NCBI GenBank assembly: GCA_000431515.1
Contig: HF991343.1
Coordinates: 77,139 to 132,832, forward strand
DNA length: 55,694 bases
Direction: 5' to 3'
Source: Clostridium sp. CAG:632
GTDB taxonomy: Bacteria > Bacillota > Clostridia > Lachnospirales > Lachnospiraceae
Positions 43,848-53,742 of the stretch are shown piece after piece. The notes below the pieces were generated by a model, which was not told the origin of the DNA, ran no database searches, and worked only from the letters and a program-made list of their open reading frames with translations. The first letter of the stretch is position 1. Each line of letters opens with the position of its first letter. The translations under genes and the position numbers were made by a program.

Positions 43848-46380
43848 ATGAAAAAACGAGTTTTAGGTATCCTGCTTACTCTGTGTATCATGCTATACCA
43901 TATGCCAATCACAGCTCCGGCAACGGAAATCAAAAGCAAGCTACCCACCCTGACAGTGAATCAGAGTAAAGTTGCCTTTGCCGGCCACGAGTGGTGGGTA
44001 ATCGGGGACGGAACAAGCGGGGTTTATCCGCAATCCGGTCACATTACTCTGCTATCTGCAAATGCAGATAGCGATTTTAAGAACGTAATATTCCGTAACG
44101 GACAAAATACTGAATCCCAAGGATATAAGAAATACTCTCAATACAGCTGGACGTATTATTATGCCAATAATCCGGACGGAAGCACATGGGCAACTCCAAA
44201 TGAGTATATGGGAAGTACTCTGCAGCAGAAGATGGTCTCGCTCGCAAACGGAATTCCGGTTAAAGAACAGGCTGTCATCAGCCCAAGGAGTCTGATTGGA
44301 GGCGGAACCTATCAGAATCCCAGTGCAGACGGAATTGCCGGCCCGGGAGCCGCCAATCAGAAACTATGGGCATTGTCGGAAGCAGAATGGAATACTATAA
44401 ATAATGCAACCGTTCAAAGTTATGGTAATGGTGATTGGTGGTGGCTGCGTTCTCCTGATTCCGACTTCGGTTATAAAATACGTCAAAGTGCCATAGCCGG
44501 TCATATGCCCAGCGGAGTTGCTCATTATGATGCCGAAGCGCGTCCTGCCCTATGTTTGAATCTATCCTCTGTTCTTTTTACATCTGCCGCTTCTGAAAAT
44601 GGCAAGGGATCTGCGACCGTAGGAAACAATCTTATCTCAGCAGAAGCACCGACCGGAACAGTAAAGTTTACAATGAAACACAGAGGCCAGACACTTACTG
44701 TGGGGGCAACTCCAAAACAGAGCACCCAGACAGGCACCTCGCTTTCCTTCAGCTATTTCGGTGCAACCACCGGAACTAATCAGTATATTTCCTGTGTTTT
44801 AACAGATAGTACTGGAGCCGTAAAATATTATGGAAAACTGGCTGACAGTTCCAACGCTGCAAGTGGAAATCTATCCATTCCTCTTGCCGGTGTATCTGAC
44901 GGAAGCTATACACTGAACATTTTCTCGGAAGAGGCGAACGCTGATCTCTATACCGACTTCTGCAGTGAACTGGTGACTATGAAAGTAACCGTGTCCGGCG
45001 GCAACGGAACTGTAAGTGAATTCGGCGGCACACTAGTCCATGGACATGAATGGAATGAGACTGCCTGGAGCTCCAATACCACCCATCACTGGCACGAATG
45101 TACTGCGCCGGGATGTCCGATCACAGATGCCAATCAGAAAGACGGTTATGCAGAGCATACTTATAAGACCGAATGGTTAGAAAACAATGAGACACATTGG
45201 CATGAATGCTCCGCCTGCGGCATAAAAAAGGATGAAGCAACCCATACCGATGATAATAAGGATCATATATGTGACTATTGCGACAAAGTTTTAAGCCAGT
45301 GCTCTGATGATAATAAGGATCACAAATGCGACTATTGCAGCAAGGTTTTAAGCCAGTGCTCTGATGATAATAAGGATCATATGTGTGACTACTGCGACAG
45401 TGTTTTAAGCCAGTGTGCCGATGATAACAGAGACCACAAATGTGACTACTGCGACAAGGTTTTAAGCCAATGCTCTGATGACAATAAGGATCATAAGTGT
45501 GACTACTGCGACAAGGTTTTAAGCCAGTGTGCCGATGATAACAAAGACCACAAATGTGACTACTGTGACAAGGTTTTAAGCCAATGCTCTGATGACAATA
45601 AGGATCATAAGTGTGACTACTGCGACAAGGTTTTAAGCCAGTGTGCCGATGATAACAAAGACCACCCAGTGTGCCGATGATAATAAAGATCATAAGTGTG
45701 ACTACTGCGGCAAGATCTTAAGCCGGTGTACCGATGGCAATAAAGATCACAAATGTGACTACTGCGACAAGGTTTTAAGCCAGTGTGCCGATGATAATAA
45801 AGATCATAAGTGTGACTACTGCGGCAAGATCTTAAGCCGGTGTACCGATGGCAATAAAGATCATAAATGTGATTACTGTGGCAAGATTCTAAGCCAATGT
45901 GACGATGATAATAAAGATCATAAGTGTGACTACTGCGGCAAGATTTTAAGCCAATGTGACGATGGTAATAAGGATCACAAGTGCGACTACTGCGGCAAGA
46001 TTCTCTCCGTGTGCACCGGTGGCAAGGCGACTTGCAAAGACAAAGCCAAATGTGAGATCTGCAATAAAGAATATGGAGAGCTTAATCCGAAGAACCACGC
46101 CAACCTCAAGCACTTCCCGGCAAATGCAGCCACCAAGACCACAGAAGGAACGATTGAATATTGGTACTGCGACGGTTGTGGGAAATATTTCAGCGATAAA
46201 GACGGTGCGAAAGAAATCTCAAAGACAGACACCATAACAGCGAAGCTGAAAAGTAATTCCCAAGCTCCTCAGACCGGTGACACTAATCATTTATTCCCGG
46301 CACTTGCATTGTTATTTGTCAGTGGCGGCACAGTCATCGGCACAACCATGATAGACAGAAAGAAAAAACATTATGAATAA
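43848..46380 (+). pseudogene. Frameshifted repetitive cell-wall protein with DUF6273-like domain
   Basis: The gene is split by a frameshift near 45666 into an N-terminal part (43848-45680) and a C-terminal part (in frame from about 45670 to 46380). The N-terminal part has a signal peptide (MKKRVLGILLTLCIMLYH), a DUF6273-like domain (GHEWWVIGDGTSG, WWWLRSPDSDFG, RPALCLNLSSV), a beta domain (270-400) and His/Cys-rich CxxC units. The repeat region has 13 full 19-residue units of the type CSDDNKDHKCDYCDKVLSQ. The C-terminal part ends APQTGD, a hydrophobic stretch and RKKK, an LPxTG-like sortase anchor. The break is due to a 29-bp loss inside one repeat. The start at 43848 has GGAGG upstream. As written it could make only a secreted, unanchored form; recombination between repeats could restore the frame. 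Confidence 0.8.
45243..46011 (+). repeat. 57-bp tandem repeat array
   Basis: Seven full 57-bp units (45243-45641), one unit truncated to 24 bases (45642-45665), four bases (45666-45669), then six full units (45670-46011). Each codes for D-D-N-K-D-H-x-C-D-Y-C with CxxC and His, a possible metal-binding module. The truncated unit lacks 29 bases relative to the others and so shifts the frame. Confidence 0.9.
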
Positions 46381-46413
46381 TAAATGATTCTTGTTTCTTT
46401 TTCCCACACATAC

Positions 46414-46442
46414 AAAGGCGCCGTAGATATACGGCGCTTTTG
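46414..46442. terminator. Bidirectional terminator
   Basis: GCGCCGTA-4-TACGGCGC flanked by AAA and TTTT. It lies between the convergent surface-protein gene and the ABC permease gene and serves both. Confidence 0.85.
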
Positions 46443-46480
46443 TAACACGTACATCTATATAATGGAGACAATTTTTCTTA

Positions 46481-48814
46481 TCACATACTCTGTATATTTT
46501 CTGTTATCACCATATTTTGAATCCGTTTTGCTGGAACACAGAACGCCAGAACCGCTGCTCCAAGTGTAAAAATTAAGACCAGTATACACAGTACAACCGG
46601 CATATGCCAGACATTTCCGAAATATCGTGTTACCAGACTCACATACAGGTAATGATTCAGCAGAATTCCAAGTCCGCCTCCGATAACAAGGCCGGAAATC
46701 GCATACGTAAAAGCTTCCGATGCGATCATACGCATAACCTGCCTGCTATCCATACCGACTGCCCGCATGATTCCGTACTGCTTCATTCGTGCGGTTACAC
46801 TCATTGAAATACTGTTAATGATATTAAATACTGTTATTATGGCGATGATTAACAGAAAACTATATACAACAAACACTGTCGCCGTATAGGTCATCCGATC
46901 CTGCGAATTACTCTCCCGCAGGTCACTAAATATCACATTATCACCAACCAGCGCATAGATCTGCTGTATAGTGTCGTTCGTTGCATCCTTGTCCAAAATA
47001 ATCCCTATCAGGCTATAATTCTGCTCTCCGGTCAGGCGCTCATAGGTCTCCGGTGAACAGATAACACTGTTTTCCGTCGGATAGACTCCCTCTGATACTG
47101 CACCGGTAATCTCTACGGTCGTTCCATTGATTTCAACCGTATCTCCCACTCTTAACGGGTTCTCTTTCTCATTGACAGCCGTCATCACCTGCAGATTATC
47201 TCCGACAACACCTGCGATATCTCCCTGTGTTACTACGTCCTCTGCACAATCCATGAGAAAGCTGCTGTAGGATACCAGATTCACCTGTTGCACTCCTTCT
47301 CTGGAGGAAATTGCCGGCACACTCGCCATATATGCACAACCATATACCTGCTTCACCCCCGGAATGGCCTGAATCTCATCGCATAGTCCCGGGCTCAGGA
47401 TCCTTTCATTGGCATAGCCATTTAACAAAAGATCCGGTTGCCAGTCCCGCATAGCCGGAAGCAGTGCTTTGGCAAACTGCAGACCGACCGAAAAACTGAA
47501 TACCAGAATAATGCTAAGAGAGAAACTGGCAGTCATCAGAAACCATGCTTTTTTAGAACCGATCGCATGATGCATTCCCAATGCTTTCTCGATTTTCCCG
47601 AATTTCAACCGCATTTTGCGATGCCCGGTCCTTCCCTGATCCATATTGCCGGAGATTGCCGATACCGGAGACACCTTTGCTGCCCGTATTGCCGGCAGCT
47701 GTGCTGCAATCAGCACGGTTATCACTCCGACTGCGGCTCCGCTGAGCAGGCCGACCGGACTGAAAGCAAATACCGGAAGGTCTTTAAATTCTCCACCTAT
47801 GCCATAATGCAACACTGCACAGATACACCAGCTGATCACTGTTCCTGCCACCAGACCAATCGGCACGGCCTTCTTGCACCAGTTTAATGCTTCCAACCGC
47901 ACATACCGGATGACCTGGCTTCGGCTGGCTCCTATACATCGCATCATTCCGAAAAACCGTGTCCGCTGTGCCACATTACTATTCATACTTCCGGAGATCA
48001 TTAATCCCCCCGCAATCAGTACCAGTACAAATAAAAATCCGGCAATCCCATAAACACTTTTCACGCTGTTACTGCTGCTTTTCCCTGCCATTGCCATCAG
48101 TGCCGTATTTTCGGAAATACTGTCTGCCTGTATCCGGTAATCCTCCGAGAGCTCTGCAATTGCTCCGACTGCCTCACCGGCACTCTGAAACTGCACATAC
48201 CAGACAGGTGAACAGAAAACCCCATTAGCCTCCATCAGAGATGCAAACGCTCCATATCGCATGTATACACCTATCAGGAAATACTGTCCATCATAGGCCT
48301 GTTTGTCATCCGACCCAAAGCCGGATATGATAACCTCTTTGTTACCGGCAGGTGTCTGTAGCTCTACATGGTCTCCGATTTTTACATTTAAGATCACCTT
48401 CGCATTCGAACTAAGCACAACCTCATTATCCTCCTGCGGATATTCGCCCTCTTCTATTGCAGTTACCATTTCCGTCAGATAGTTTTGATCGGTACCGTAT
48501 AATGCAGCTTTTGTCTTTCCAATATAATAAGGATCTTCTGCATCCGTATTGAATTTTTCTGCACGACCAACAGCCAGTACATCCGGCCGACGGCTTATTT
48601 CCTCCGCAGTCCCTTCGGACAGGTTTTCAATTCCGATATGCCAGTTTCCATGCTTGGCCTGCAATGTTCTGCCTTCAGACCGGATCATCATATCCGATAT
48701 GCTGAAAATCGTTGTCACCAGCAAGACGGAAATGATAATGCACAGAACCGTCATTCGATGACTATGCTTACGCACCTTCGCCGAAATCGGTATCAGACTC
48801 AGATAATTTTTCAT
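46481..48814 (-). CDS. FtsX/MacB-like ABC permease
   Basis: A 777-residue permease with two FtsX-like four-helix modules separated by large extracellular regions. The layout is helix one (about 25), soluble domain (50-240), three helices (270-395), then the second module (about 420-777). Such duplicated permeases occur in lipoprotein-release-like or peptide-handling exporters. The start at 48814 follows GGGAGGTG and overlaps the ATPase gene end by four bases. A two-component system follows upstream in the same direction, which suggests regulation by an envelope or antimicrobial-peptide signal. The substrate is unknown. Confidence 0.85.
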   Translation of the reverse strand: MKNYLSLIPISAKVRKHSHRMTVLCIIISVLLVTTIFSISDMMIRSEGRTLQAKHGNWHIGIENLSEGTAEEISRRPDVLAVGRAEKFNTDAEDPYYIGKTKAALYGTDQNYLTEMVTAIEEGEYPQEDNEVVLSSNAKVILNVKIGDHVELQTPAGNKEVIISGFGSDDKQAYDGQYFLIGVYMRYGAFASLMEANGVFCSPVWYVQFQSAGEAVGAIAELSEDYRIQADSISENTALMAMAGKSSSNSVKSVYGIAGFLFVLVLIAGGLMISGSMNSNVAQRTRFFGMMRCIGASRSQVIRYVRLEALNWCKKAVPIGLVAGTVISWCICAVLHYGIGGEFKDLPVFAFSPVGLLSGAAVGVITVLIAAQLPAIRAAKVSPVSAISGNMDQGRTGHRKMRLKFGKIEKALGMHHAIGSKKAWFLMTASFSLSIILVFSFSVGLQFAKALLPAMRDWQPDLLLNGYANERILSPGLCDEIQAIPGVKQVYGCAYMASVPAISSREGVQQVNLVSYSSFLMDCAEDVVTQGDIAGVVGDNLQVMTAVNEKENPLRVGDTVEINGTTVEITGAVSEGVYPTENSVICSPETYERLTGEQNYSLIGIILDKDATNDTIQQIYALVGDNVIFSDLRESNSQDRMTYTATVFVVYSFLLIIAIITVFNIINSISMSVTARMKQYGIMRAVGMDSRQVMRMIASEAFTYAISGLVIGGGLGILLNHYLYVSLVTRYFGNVWHMPVVLCILVLIFTLGAAVLAFCVPAKRIQNMVITENIQSM

Positions 48815-49494
48815 TCCCGACACCTCCCAAGATCCGTCAACACACCGTCAGACACCTGCAATACCCGGTCGGCAGTCTGTGCAATGCTGCGATTATGGGT
48901 AATCATGATAATGGTCTGCTCATATTTTTTGGAAGTTTCCTTTAACAGGGCAATTACCTCACTGCTATTCTGTGTATCCAGATTACCGGTCGGTTCATCC
49001 GCAAGAATCAGAGACGGTCTGGTCATCAGGGCCCGCCCGATAGCGACCCTCTGCTGTTGCCCTCCCGACAGCTGACTCGGCAGATGATTTCGCCGCTCCT
49101 GCAGATTCAGTACCGAAAGCAGCTCCTCCAGGTATTTCCGATCCGGCTTCTGATAATCGAGCAATACCGGAAATATCATATTCTGCTCTACCGTAAGCTC
49201 CGGCACCAGATTAAATGCCTGAAAAATAAAACCGATATTCCTGCGCCGGAACACAGTCAGCTTTCGATCATTCATAGAAAAAATATCCTTGCCGTCAATC
49301 ATTATCTTACCGGAGGTCGGCATATCCAATGCCCCGATCATATTCAGCAATGTACTCTTTCCGGAACCGGATTCTCCTACAATTGCCACATATTCGCCCT
49401 TCGGAACCGAGAAACTGACATCCTTTAATGCCTCTACCGCCGTTTCACCACTGCCATAGGTCTTAGAGACATGACTTACCTCTAACAAATTCAT
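48811..49494 (-). CDS. MacB/LolD-type ABC ATP-binding protein
   Basis: A 227-residue ATPase of the LolD/MacB type. Walker A GESGSGKSTLLNMIG at about 37-51, signature LSGGQQQRVAIGRAL, Walker B LILADEPTGNLD, and the H-loop in IIMITHNRSIA. It ends with a start-stop overlap (48811) with the permease gene, so the two are coupled and form one exporter. It follows the kinase gene by 98 bp. Confidence 0.92.
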   Translation of the reverse strand: MNLLEVSHVSKTYGSGETAVEALKDVSFSVPKGEYVAIVGESGSGKSTLLNMIGALDMPTSGKIMIDGKDIFSMNDRKLTVFRRRNIGFIFQAFNLVPELTVEQNMIFPVLLDYQKPDRKYLEELLSVLNLQERRNHLPSQLSGGQQQRVAIGRALMTRPSLILADEPTGNLDTQNSSEVIALLKETSKKYEQTIIMITHNRSIAQTADRVLQVSDGVLTDLGRCRE

Positions 49495-49592
49495 TGTGCA
49501 AACACCTCTTTCTCATAACCGGACGCCACCGTCCTATTTCGTCTACGTTCGAAAGAATAGCACCCGAATATTACTGTATGACTACAGCAATC

Positions 49593-50630
49593 CTACAATT
49601 TTGTAGGATTTAAGAAATTAATCGTAAACGTCGTTCCCACATTCAGCTCACTGTCAACCTCAATCGTACCGCTGTGTGCTTCAATAATTGCTTTTGCCAG
49701 AGGCAGCCCAAGTCCGATTCCCTGTTGATCCTTTGAAAACCGGCTCCGATAAAAGCGTTTAAAAATATGATACAGATCCTCCGGATGAATGCCGCATCCA
49801 TTATCCCTGACTCGGATCTGAAGTGCCGAGGAACCGGTCTGCCATTCCACATGCACGGTGTCTCCCGTTTTTGTATGATCCAGTGCATTTTTCACCAGAT
49901 TATCCATGGCTTCGATCATCCAGTCCCGGTCACAGACCATCGTAATGTCATCCGCTCCGGATAATACGATCTGCTTCTGTTCCATTCCGGCACGATATGC
50001 AAAGTGCAACTCCACATCCTTCATCATTTCCGCCACATTCTCCTCGGTTTTCTCAAACACAATTGCACCGGCATCCAGCCTCGTAATCTTTAACAGGCTC
50101 TGCACCAGCATCTCGATCCGATCCAGTTCCTGCTCCGATAATGCAGCAAACTCCTTTACCTCCGACAAGCTTTCTGTCTCATCCTGTAACAGTCCGTTAT
50201 AAATATTCAATGCTGCCAATGGAGTTTTCAACTGATGGGAAATATCAGATATCGTATCCTTTAGAAATTCTTTTTCTCTCAGCTCATTGGCTGCGTGTGC
50301 GTTCAGAATGGCAGCCATAGAATTTACAGAATGAAATAATGTATAGAGCTCTCCCTCTTCATTACACTCAATTCGTGCATCCACATTTCCATCCAAATAT
50401 AAATGGATCTGCGTTACCGCGTCCTCCAGCAGCCTGTTCTGTCTCCGAAAATACCCAAGCGCCGCTATCCATATGGCAACTCCGGCAAGGATTATGAGCA
50501 CCGGAATCCAGACAGACAACACCTGATACCCAAACCACAATACCCCTTCCGACAGAACCAGCAATCCGGTCAGAATTACGGATAGTGTGAGGAAAAAGCG
50601 TTTAATCTCTTTATTTGCAAATAATTTCAT
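49593..50630 (-). CDS. Membrane sensor histidine kinase
   Basis: A 345-residue kinase with two N-terminal transmembrane helices (about 10-32 and 38-60) and almost no extracellular loop, then a HAMP-like linker, HisKA with phospho-His in ISDISHQLKTPLAAL, and HATPase_c boxes (DNLVKNALDH, VRDNGCGI, GIGLGLPLA). Minimal sensing loops are typical of kinases that sense through a partner transporter, as with BceS-like systems. RBS GAGGTGAGAT precedes the ATG. It is 8 bp after the response regulator. Confidence 0.9.
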   Translation of the reverse strand: MKLFANKEIKRFFLTLSVILTGLLVLSEGVLWFGYQVLSVWIPVLIILAGVAIWIAALGYFRRQNRLLEDAVTQIHLYLDGNVDARIECNEEGELYTLFHSVNSMAAILNAHAANELREKEFLKDTISDISHQLKTPLAALNIYNGLLQDETESLSEVKEFAALSEQELDRIEMLVQSLLKITRLDAGAIVFEKTEENVAEMMKDVELHFAYRAGMEQKQIVLSGADDITMVCDRDWMIEAMDNLVKNALDHTKTGDTVHVEWQTGSSALQIRVRDNGCGIHPEDLYHIFKRFYRSRFSKDQQGIGLGLPLAKAIIEAHSGTIEVDSELNVGTTFTINFLNPTKL

Positions 50631-50638
50631 ATCTCACC

Positions 50639-51325
50639 TCATTCTGTGATATTCCATTTATATCCCATACCTCGAATCGTCAGCAGCATCCGCGGATTGC
50701 CCGGATCATCTTCTACCTTCATTCGCAATCTGCGCATATACACGGTCAATGTACTGCTGTCTATATAATTTCCCTCGCAGTCCCACAGCTTATCCAGAAT
50801 CTGCTCTTTCGTCAGCACAATGTTCGGATTCCGCATAAACAGGCAGAGCAGCTTATATTCAGCTGCTGTCAGATCAAGCAGCTGTCCGTTCTTAAATACC
50901 TGTCCCTGCAGCAAGAGTACCCGGATTCCATTTGCCTGCAGCTCTGTATCTGACACATTGAAATCCTTTGCCCGGCGGAGCAATGCATTAATCCTCGAAA
51001 CCAGCACTCCCAGCTTGAATGGTTTTGTAATATAATCATCTCCACCCATATCAAGCCCCATTATAATATTGACCTCTTCATCCGAAGCCGTCAAAAAAAT
51101 AATCGGTACCTTGGAACTCTGACGTACCTTCTCACAGAATTCAAATCCGGTTCCATCCGGAAGCGACACATCCAGCACCAGCAAATCGTAGCTACCTTCT
51201 GTCCATAATGCATCCGCCTCTTTTACTGTACGTGCCACCTCCAGCTCAAAGCCCTGCTTTTTAAATGCAAATGACAGACCGTTCACCAGACTTAAATCAT
51301 CCTCCAGAAGTAGTATTCTGCTCAT
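50639..51325 (-). CDS. OmpR-type response regulator
   Basis: A 228-residue regulator: receiver domain (ILLLEDDLSLVN, phospho-Asp in LLVLDVSLPDGTGF at about residue 52, Lys in YITKPFKLG) and a C-terminal winged-helix domain (LTAAEYKLLCLFMRN, TVYMRRLRMKVEDD, RGMGYKW). It is the first gene of the four-gene RR-kinase-ABC operon. A weak hairpin in the 91-bp gap upstream separates it from the LysR gene. Confidence 0.92.
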   Translation of the reverse strand: MSRILLLEDDLSLVNGLSFAFKKQGFELEVARTVKEADALWTEGSYDLLVLDVSLPDGTGFEFCEKVRQSSKVPIIFLTASDEEVNIIMGLDMGGDDYITKPFKLGVLVSRINALLRRAKDFNVSDTELQANGIRVLLLQGQVFKNGQLLDLTAAEYKLLCLFMRNPNIVLTKEQILDKLWDCEGNYIDSSTLTVYMRRLRMKVEDDPGNPRMLLTIRGMGYKWNITE

Positions 51326-51416
51326 AGTTTCTTCCCTTCATATCTATCTCATCATTGATCCGATTGCTCTCACCGCAGCATAAATCCCCCGCAATGTTAT
51401 CGGGATTCTCTGCAAT

Positions 51417-52268
51417 TTATCCAAAGGATACCACATTGATTCCGGATTGTAAAACAGCAGAATCAAGGTTTATTTTTGTTGCCGTTCCAACCGCAAGATA
51501 AAACGTGACATTTGCTTTCTCATCCGTTACCGGAACATTCACCCGCCCGGTATAGGGGCTCCGTCCCTGATTTACATAATCTGTGCTAAAACACGGCAGC
51601 GAAGATGATTTCACCAGCTCCCGGAATACATCTTCCTCTGATTGCACCAGAAACTTGGATGCCGGCATCTTCTGCCGACACATCGTATCCCAGAATCCGA
51701 GTTCCGTACGCAACAGGAAATTAAACCCATTGATCTGCTCAAAAGTCAGGGATTCATACCGCGCCAGCTCATGGTCCTCCGGCACACAGACATATAGATG
51801 TTCCCGCATAAACGGCTGTGCCCCTTCCACCGGCGCCGAAAAAACCGCAATATCGCAGGCTGCATTTTTCCAGCCTGTCATAACCTCCTCGTTCTGACAG
51901 ATTGCAGAAGAAATCGTTCTGTCCGGATAGGCAGCATTCAGCTTTTTCATCAATTCCCACAACGGAGCCGGTGCACAGGATCTAATTACAATGGTTCTCT
52001 GCCGGAGATCAAATGCCCGCACCTGTGCTACGGTCTGCTCGGTTTCCTGAAGCAGCTTTCTGCCATATTCTACGGCAGCTTCTCCGGTCGCATTTAATTC
52101 AATCCGGTTTTTCCCCCGGATAAACAGCGGTACCCCAAAGCTCTCCTCCAGATGCTGCATTGACCGTGTAATCGAGGGTGTTGAAATATGAAACGCCTCC
52201 GCAACCTTTGACAATGTTCCCAAATCCGCAAATGCTACCAGCTGTTTTAATTCATACAGATCCAGCAT
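51417..52268 (-). CDS. LysR family transcription regulator
   Basis: A 283-residue LTTR with an N-terminal HTH (LVAFADLGTLSKVAEAFHISTPSITRSMQHLE, read in two parts) and a C-terminal substrate-binding domain. The start at 52268 is chosen because AAAGGAGC precedes it, while the longer frame has none. It is divergent from the aldo/keto reductase gene, the usual target arrangement; the 136-bp intergenic gap holds no clear T-N11-A box that I can single out. Confidence 0.85.
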   Translation of the reverse strand: MLDLYELKQLVAFADLGTLSKVAEAFHISTPSITRSMQHLEESFGVPLFIRGKNRIELNATGEAAVEYGRKLLQETEQTVAQVRAFDLRQRTIVIRSCAPAPLWELMKKLNAAYPDRTISSAICQNEEVMTGWKNAACDIAVFSAPVEGAQPFMREHLYVCVPEDHELARYESLTFEQINGFNFLLRTELGFWDTMCRQKMPASKFLVQSEEDVFRELVKSSSLPCFSTDYVNQGRSPYTGRVNVPVTDEKANVTFYLAVGTATKINLDSAVLQSGINVVSFG

Positions 52269-52404
52269 ATATCCCGCTCCTTTCCTTTTGCTTTTCATTT
52301 TTTGAAACGTGCATTTCTGTATTAATAGTGTACTTTATCAGTAAATCATTGTAAAGTTGAATCTGTAAAAAGAATCTATATTTCAGAAATTTGGAGGTGT
52401 CACA

Positions 52405-53244
52405 ATGGAATATGTTACATTAAATAATGGAATCAAAATGCCGAAGCTCGGTTATGGTGTCTACCAGACCCCACCGGAGGATACCAAGCGCTGTGTACTG
52501 GATGCCATTGATATCGGTTACCGAAGCATCGATACCGCACAGGCATATTATAACGAAGAGGGTGTCGGTGCCGCGTTGGCAGAATGCGGTCTGCCCCGTG
52601 AAGAGTTCTTCCTGACTACCAAGGTCTGGATCACCAATGCCGGCTATGAAAAAGCAAAACAGTCAATTGAGGAATCCATGCAGAAACTGCAGACCGATTA
52701 TCTGGATCTGCTGCTGATTCACCAGCCGTTTGGTGATTACTACGGCACCTATCGTGCTATGGAGGAGTTCTATCAGGCAGGAAAGATCCGTGCGCTCGGC
52801 ATTTCCAATTTCGGTCCTGACCGTTATCTGGATATCCAGCATTTTGCAACTGTCAAGCCGGCTGTGAATCAGGTCGAAACCCATGTATTCCAGCAACAGA
52901 AAACAGCCAAAGAATATCTGCAGAAATACGGCTGTCAGATTGAGTCCTGGGGACCTTTTGCCGAAGGCAGAAATGACATGTTTACCAATCCGGTCCTGAC
53001 CGAAATCGGTGCAAAATACGGAAAAACAGCAGCGCAGATCGCTTTACGCTTCCTGCTGCAGAGTGATGTCGTTATCATCCCGAAATCCGTTCACAAGGAA
53101 CGTATGCAGGAGAACTTTGATTTATTTGATTTCACATTAACTCCGGAGGATATGGCTGCAATCTCCGCTCTGGACAGCGGTGAAAGCCTGTTCTTCTCCC
53201 ACTATGATCCAAAGACCGTGGAATGGTTTATGTCGATCGTATAA
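52405..53244 (+). CDS. Aldo/keto reductase
   Basis: A 279-residue NADPH-dependent reductase with the family start LGYGVYQTPPEDTKR, IDTAQAYYNEEGVG carrying the catalytic Asp and Tyr, a Lys in LTTKVWI and a His in LLLIHQPFGD, then GISNFGPD and the C-terminal VVIIPKSVHKERMQENFD cofactor segment. Length is typical and all four active-site residues are present, unlike the fragment at 42.2-42.5 kb. RBS GGAGGTG. It is divergent from the LysR gene that probably controls it. Substrate unknown. Confidence 0.92.
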   Translation: MEYVTLNNGIKMPKLGYGVYQTPPEDTKRCVLDAIDIGYRSIDTAQAYYNEEGVGAALAECGLPREEFFLTTKVWITNAGYEKAKQSIEESMQKLQTDYLDLLLIHQPFGDYYGTYRAMEEFYQAGKIRALGISNFGPDRYLDIQHFATVKPAVNQVETHVFQQQKTAKEYLQKYGCQIESWGPFAEGRNDMFTNPVLTEIGAKYGKTAAQIALRFLLQSDVVIIPKSVHKERMQENFDLFDFTLTPEDMAAISALDSGESLFFSHYDPKTVEWFMSIV

Positions 53245-53693
53245 GATATGACAAACAATCAAAAAGTCCCTATCTCCACCATGCGTTTTCTGTGACCGAT
53301 ACAGGTATACCGATAGAATTATTGCAAAAATATTGCTTTATACCTCTTGACATTTTTATGAAACATTTTCATAATAAAGGTATACAAAATGACTTGGATG
53401 CATGGCTGGCATTTCTCAGCATTGATGACCCGGAGCTGATCGTAACACTGCTCTCACAGTATCCGAAATTTCGGGATATGTATGCGGATGTTTATGAGCT
53501 ATGCAGAAATACGGAGGATATTATGGGACTTTTTTCAAAAGAATTACAGATACTGGATGAAAATACGGTTGACTACATGATTGACGAAATGCAGGCTACG
53601 ATTGATGAACTGAAACGGAATAATCAGGAGTTGCAGTCACAATTAGCACATAAGGATCTGGAGTTACAGCAGCTGCGTCAGCAAGCTAGATAA
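53223..53693 (+). pseudogene. C-terminal remnant of a PD-(D/E)XK transposase-nuclease (Rpn family)
   Basis: The open frame overlaps the AKR end by 22 bases. From about 53280 it codes for a segment resembling the C-terminus of Rpn/PDDEXK_2 proteins: IPLDIFMKHFHNKG, DLDAWLAFLSI, then a helical MIDEMQATIDELKRNNQEL tail. The N-terminal catalytic nuclease core is missing, so this is a remnant. Such proteins are usually about 280-320 residues. Family identity is by pattern only. Confidence 0.65.
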
Positions 53694-53701
53694 CTGCTGT
53701 G

Positions 53702-53739
53702 ATAAAAACAGCGTAGCAGCCTGATAAAGCTGCTACGCT
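53702..53739 (-). terminator. Strong terminator after thrH and the ABC remnant
   Basis: AGCGTAGCAGC (53710-53720) and GCTGCTACGCT (53729-53739) form an 11-bp stem with an eight-base loop. Read on the minus strand it is followed by GTTTTTATC. It may also stop transcripts of the nuclease remnant coming from the left. Confidence 0.85.
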
Positions 53740-53742
53740 TAA

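Noticed and set aside
45121..45693. Long antisense frame over the repeat array coding a Cys/His-rich 190-residue sequence
   Set aside because: It is a by-product of the 57-bp periodicity, which keeps the antisense frame open; the sense strand has signal peptide, domain and anchor.
45243..46011. CRISPR-like regular repeats
   Set aside because: The 57-bp units have no unique spacers and code in phase for a protein repeat.
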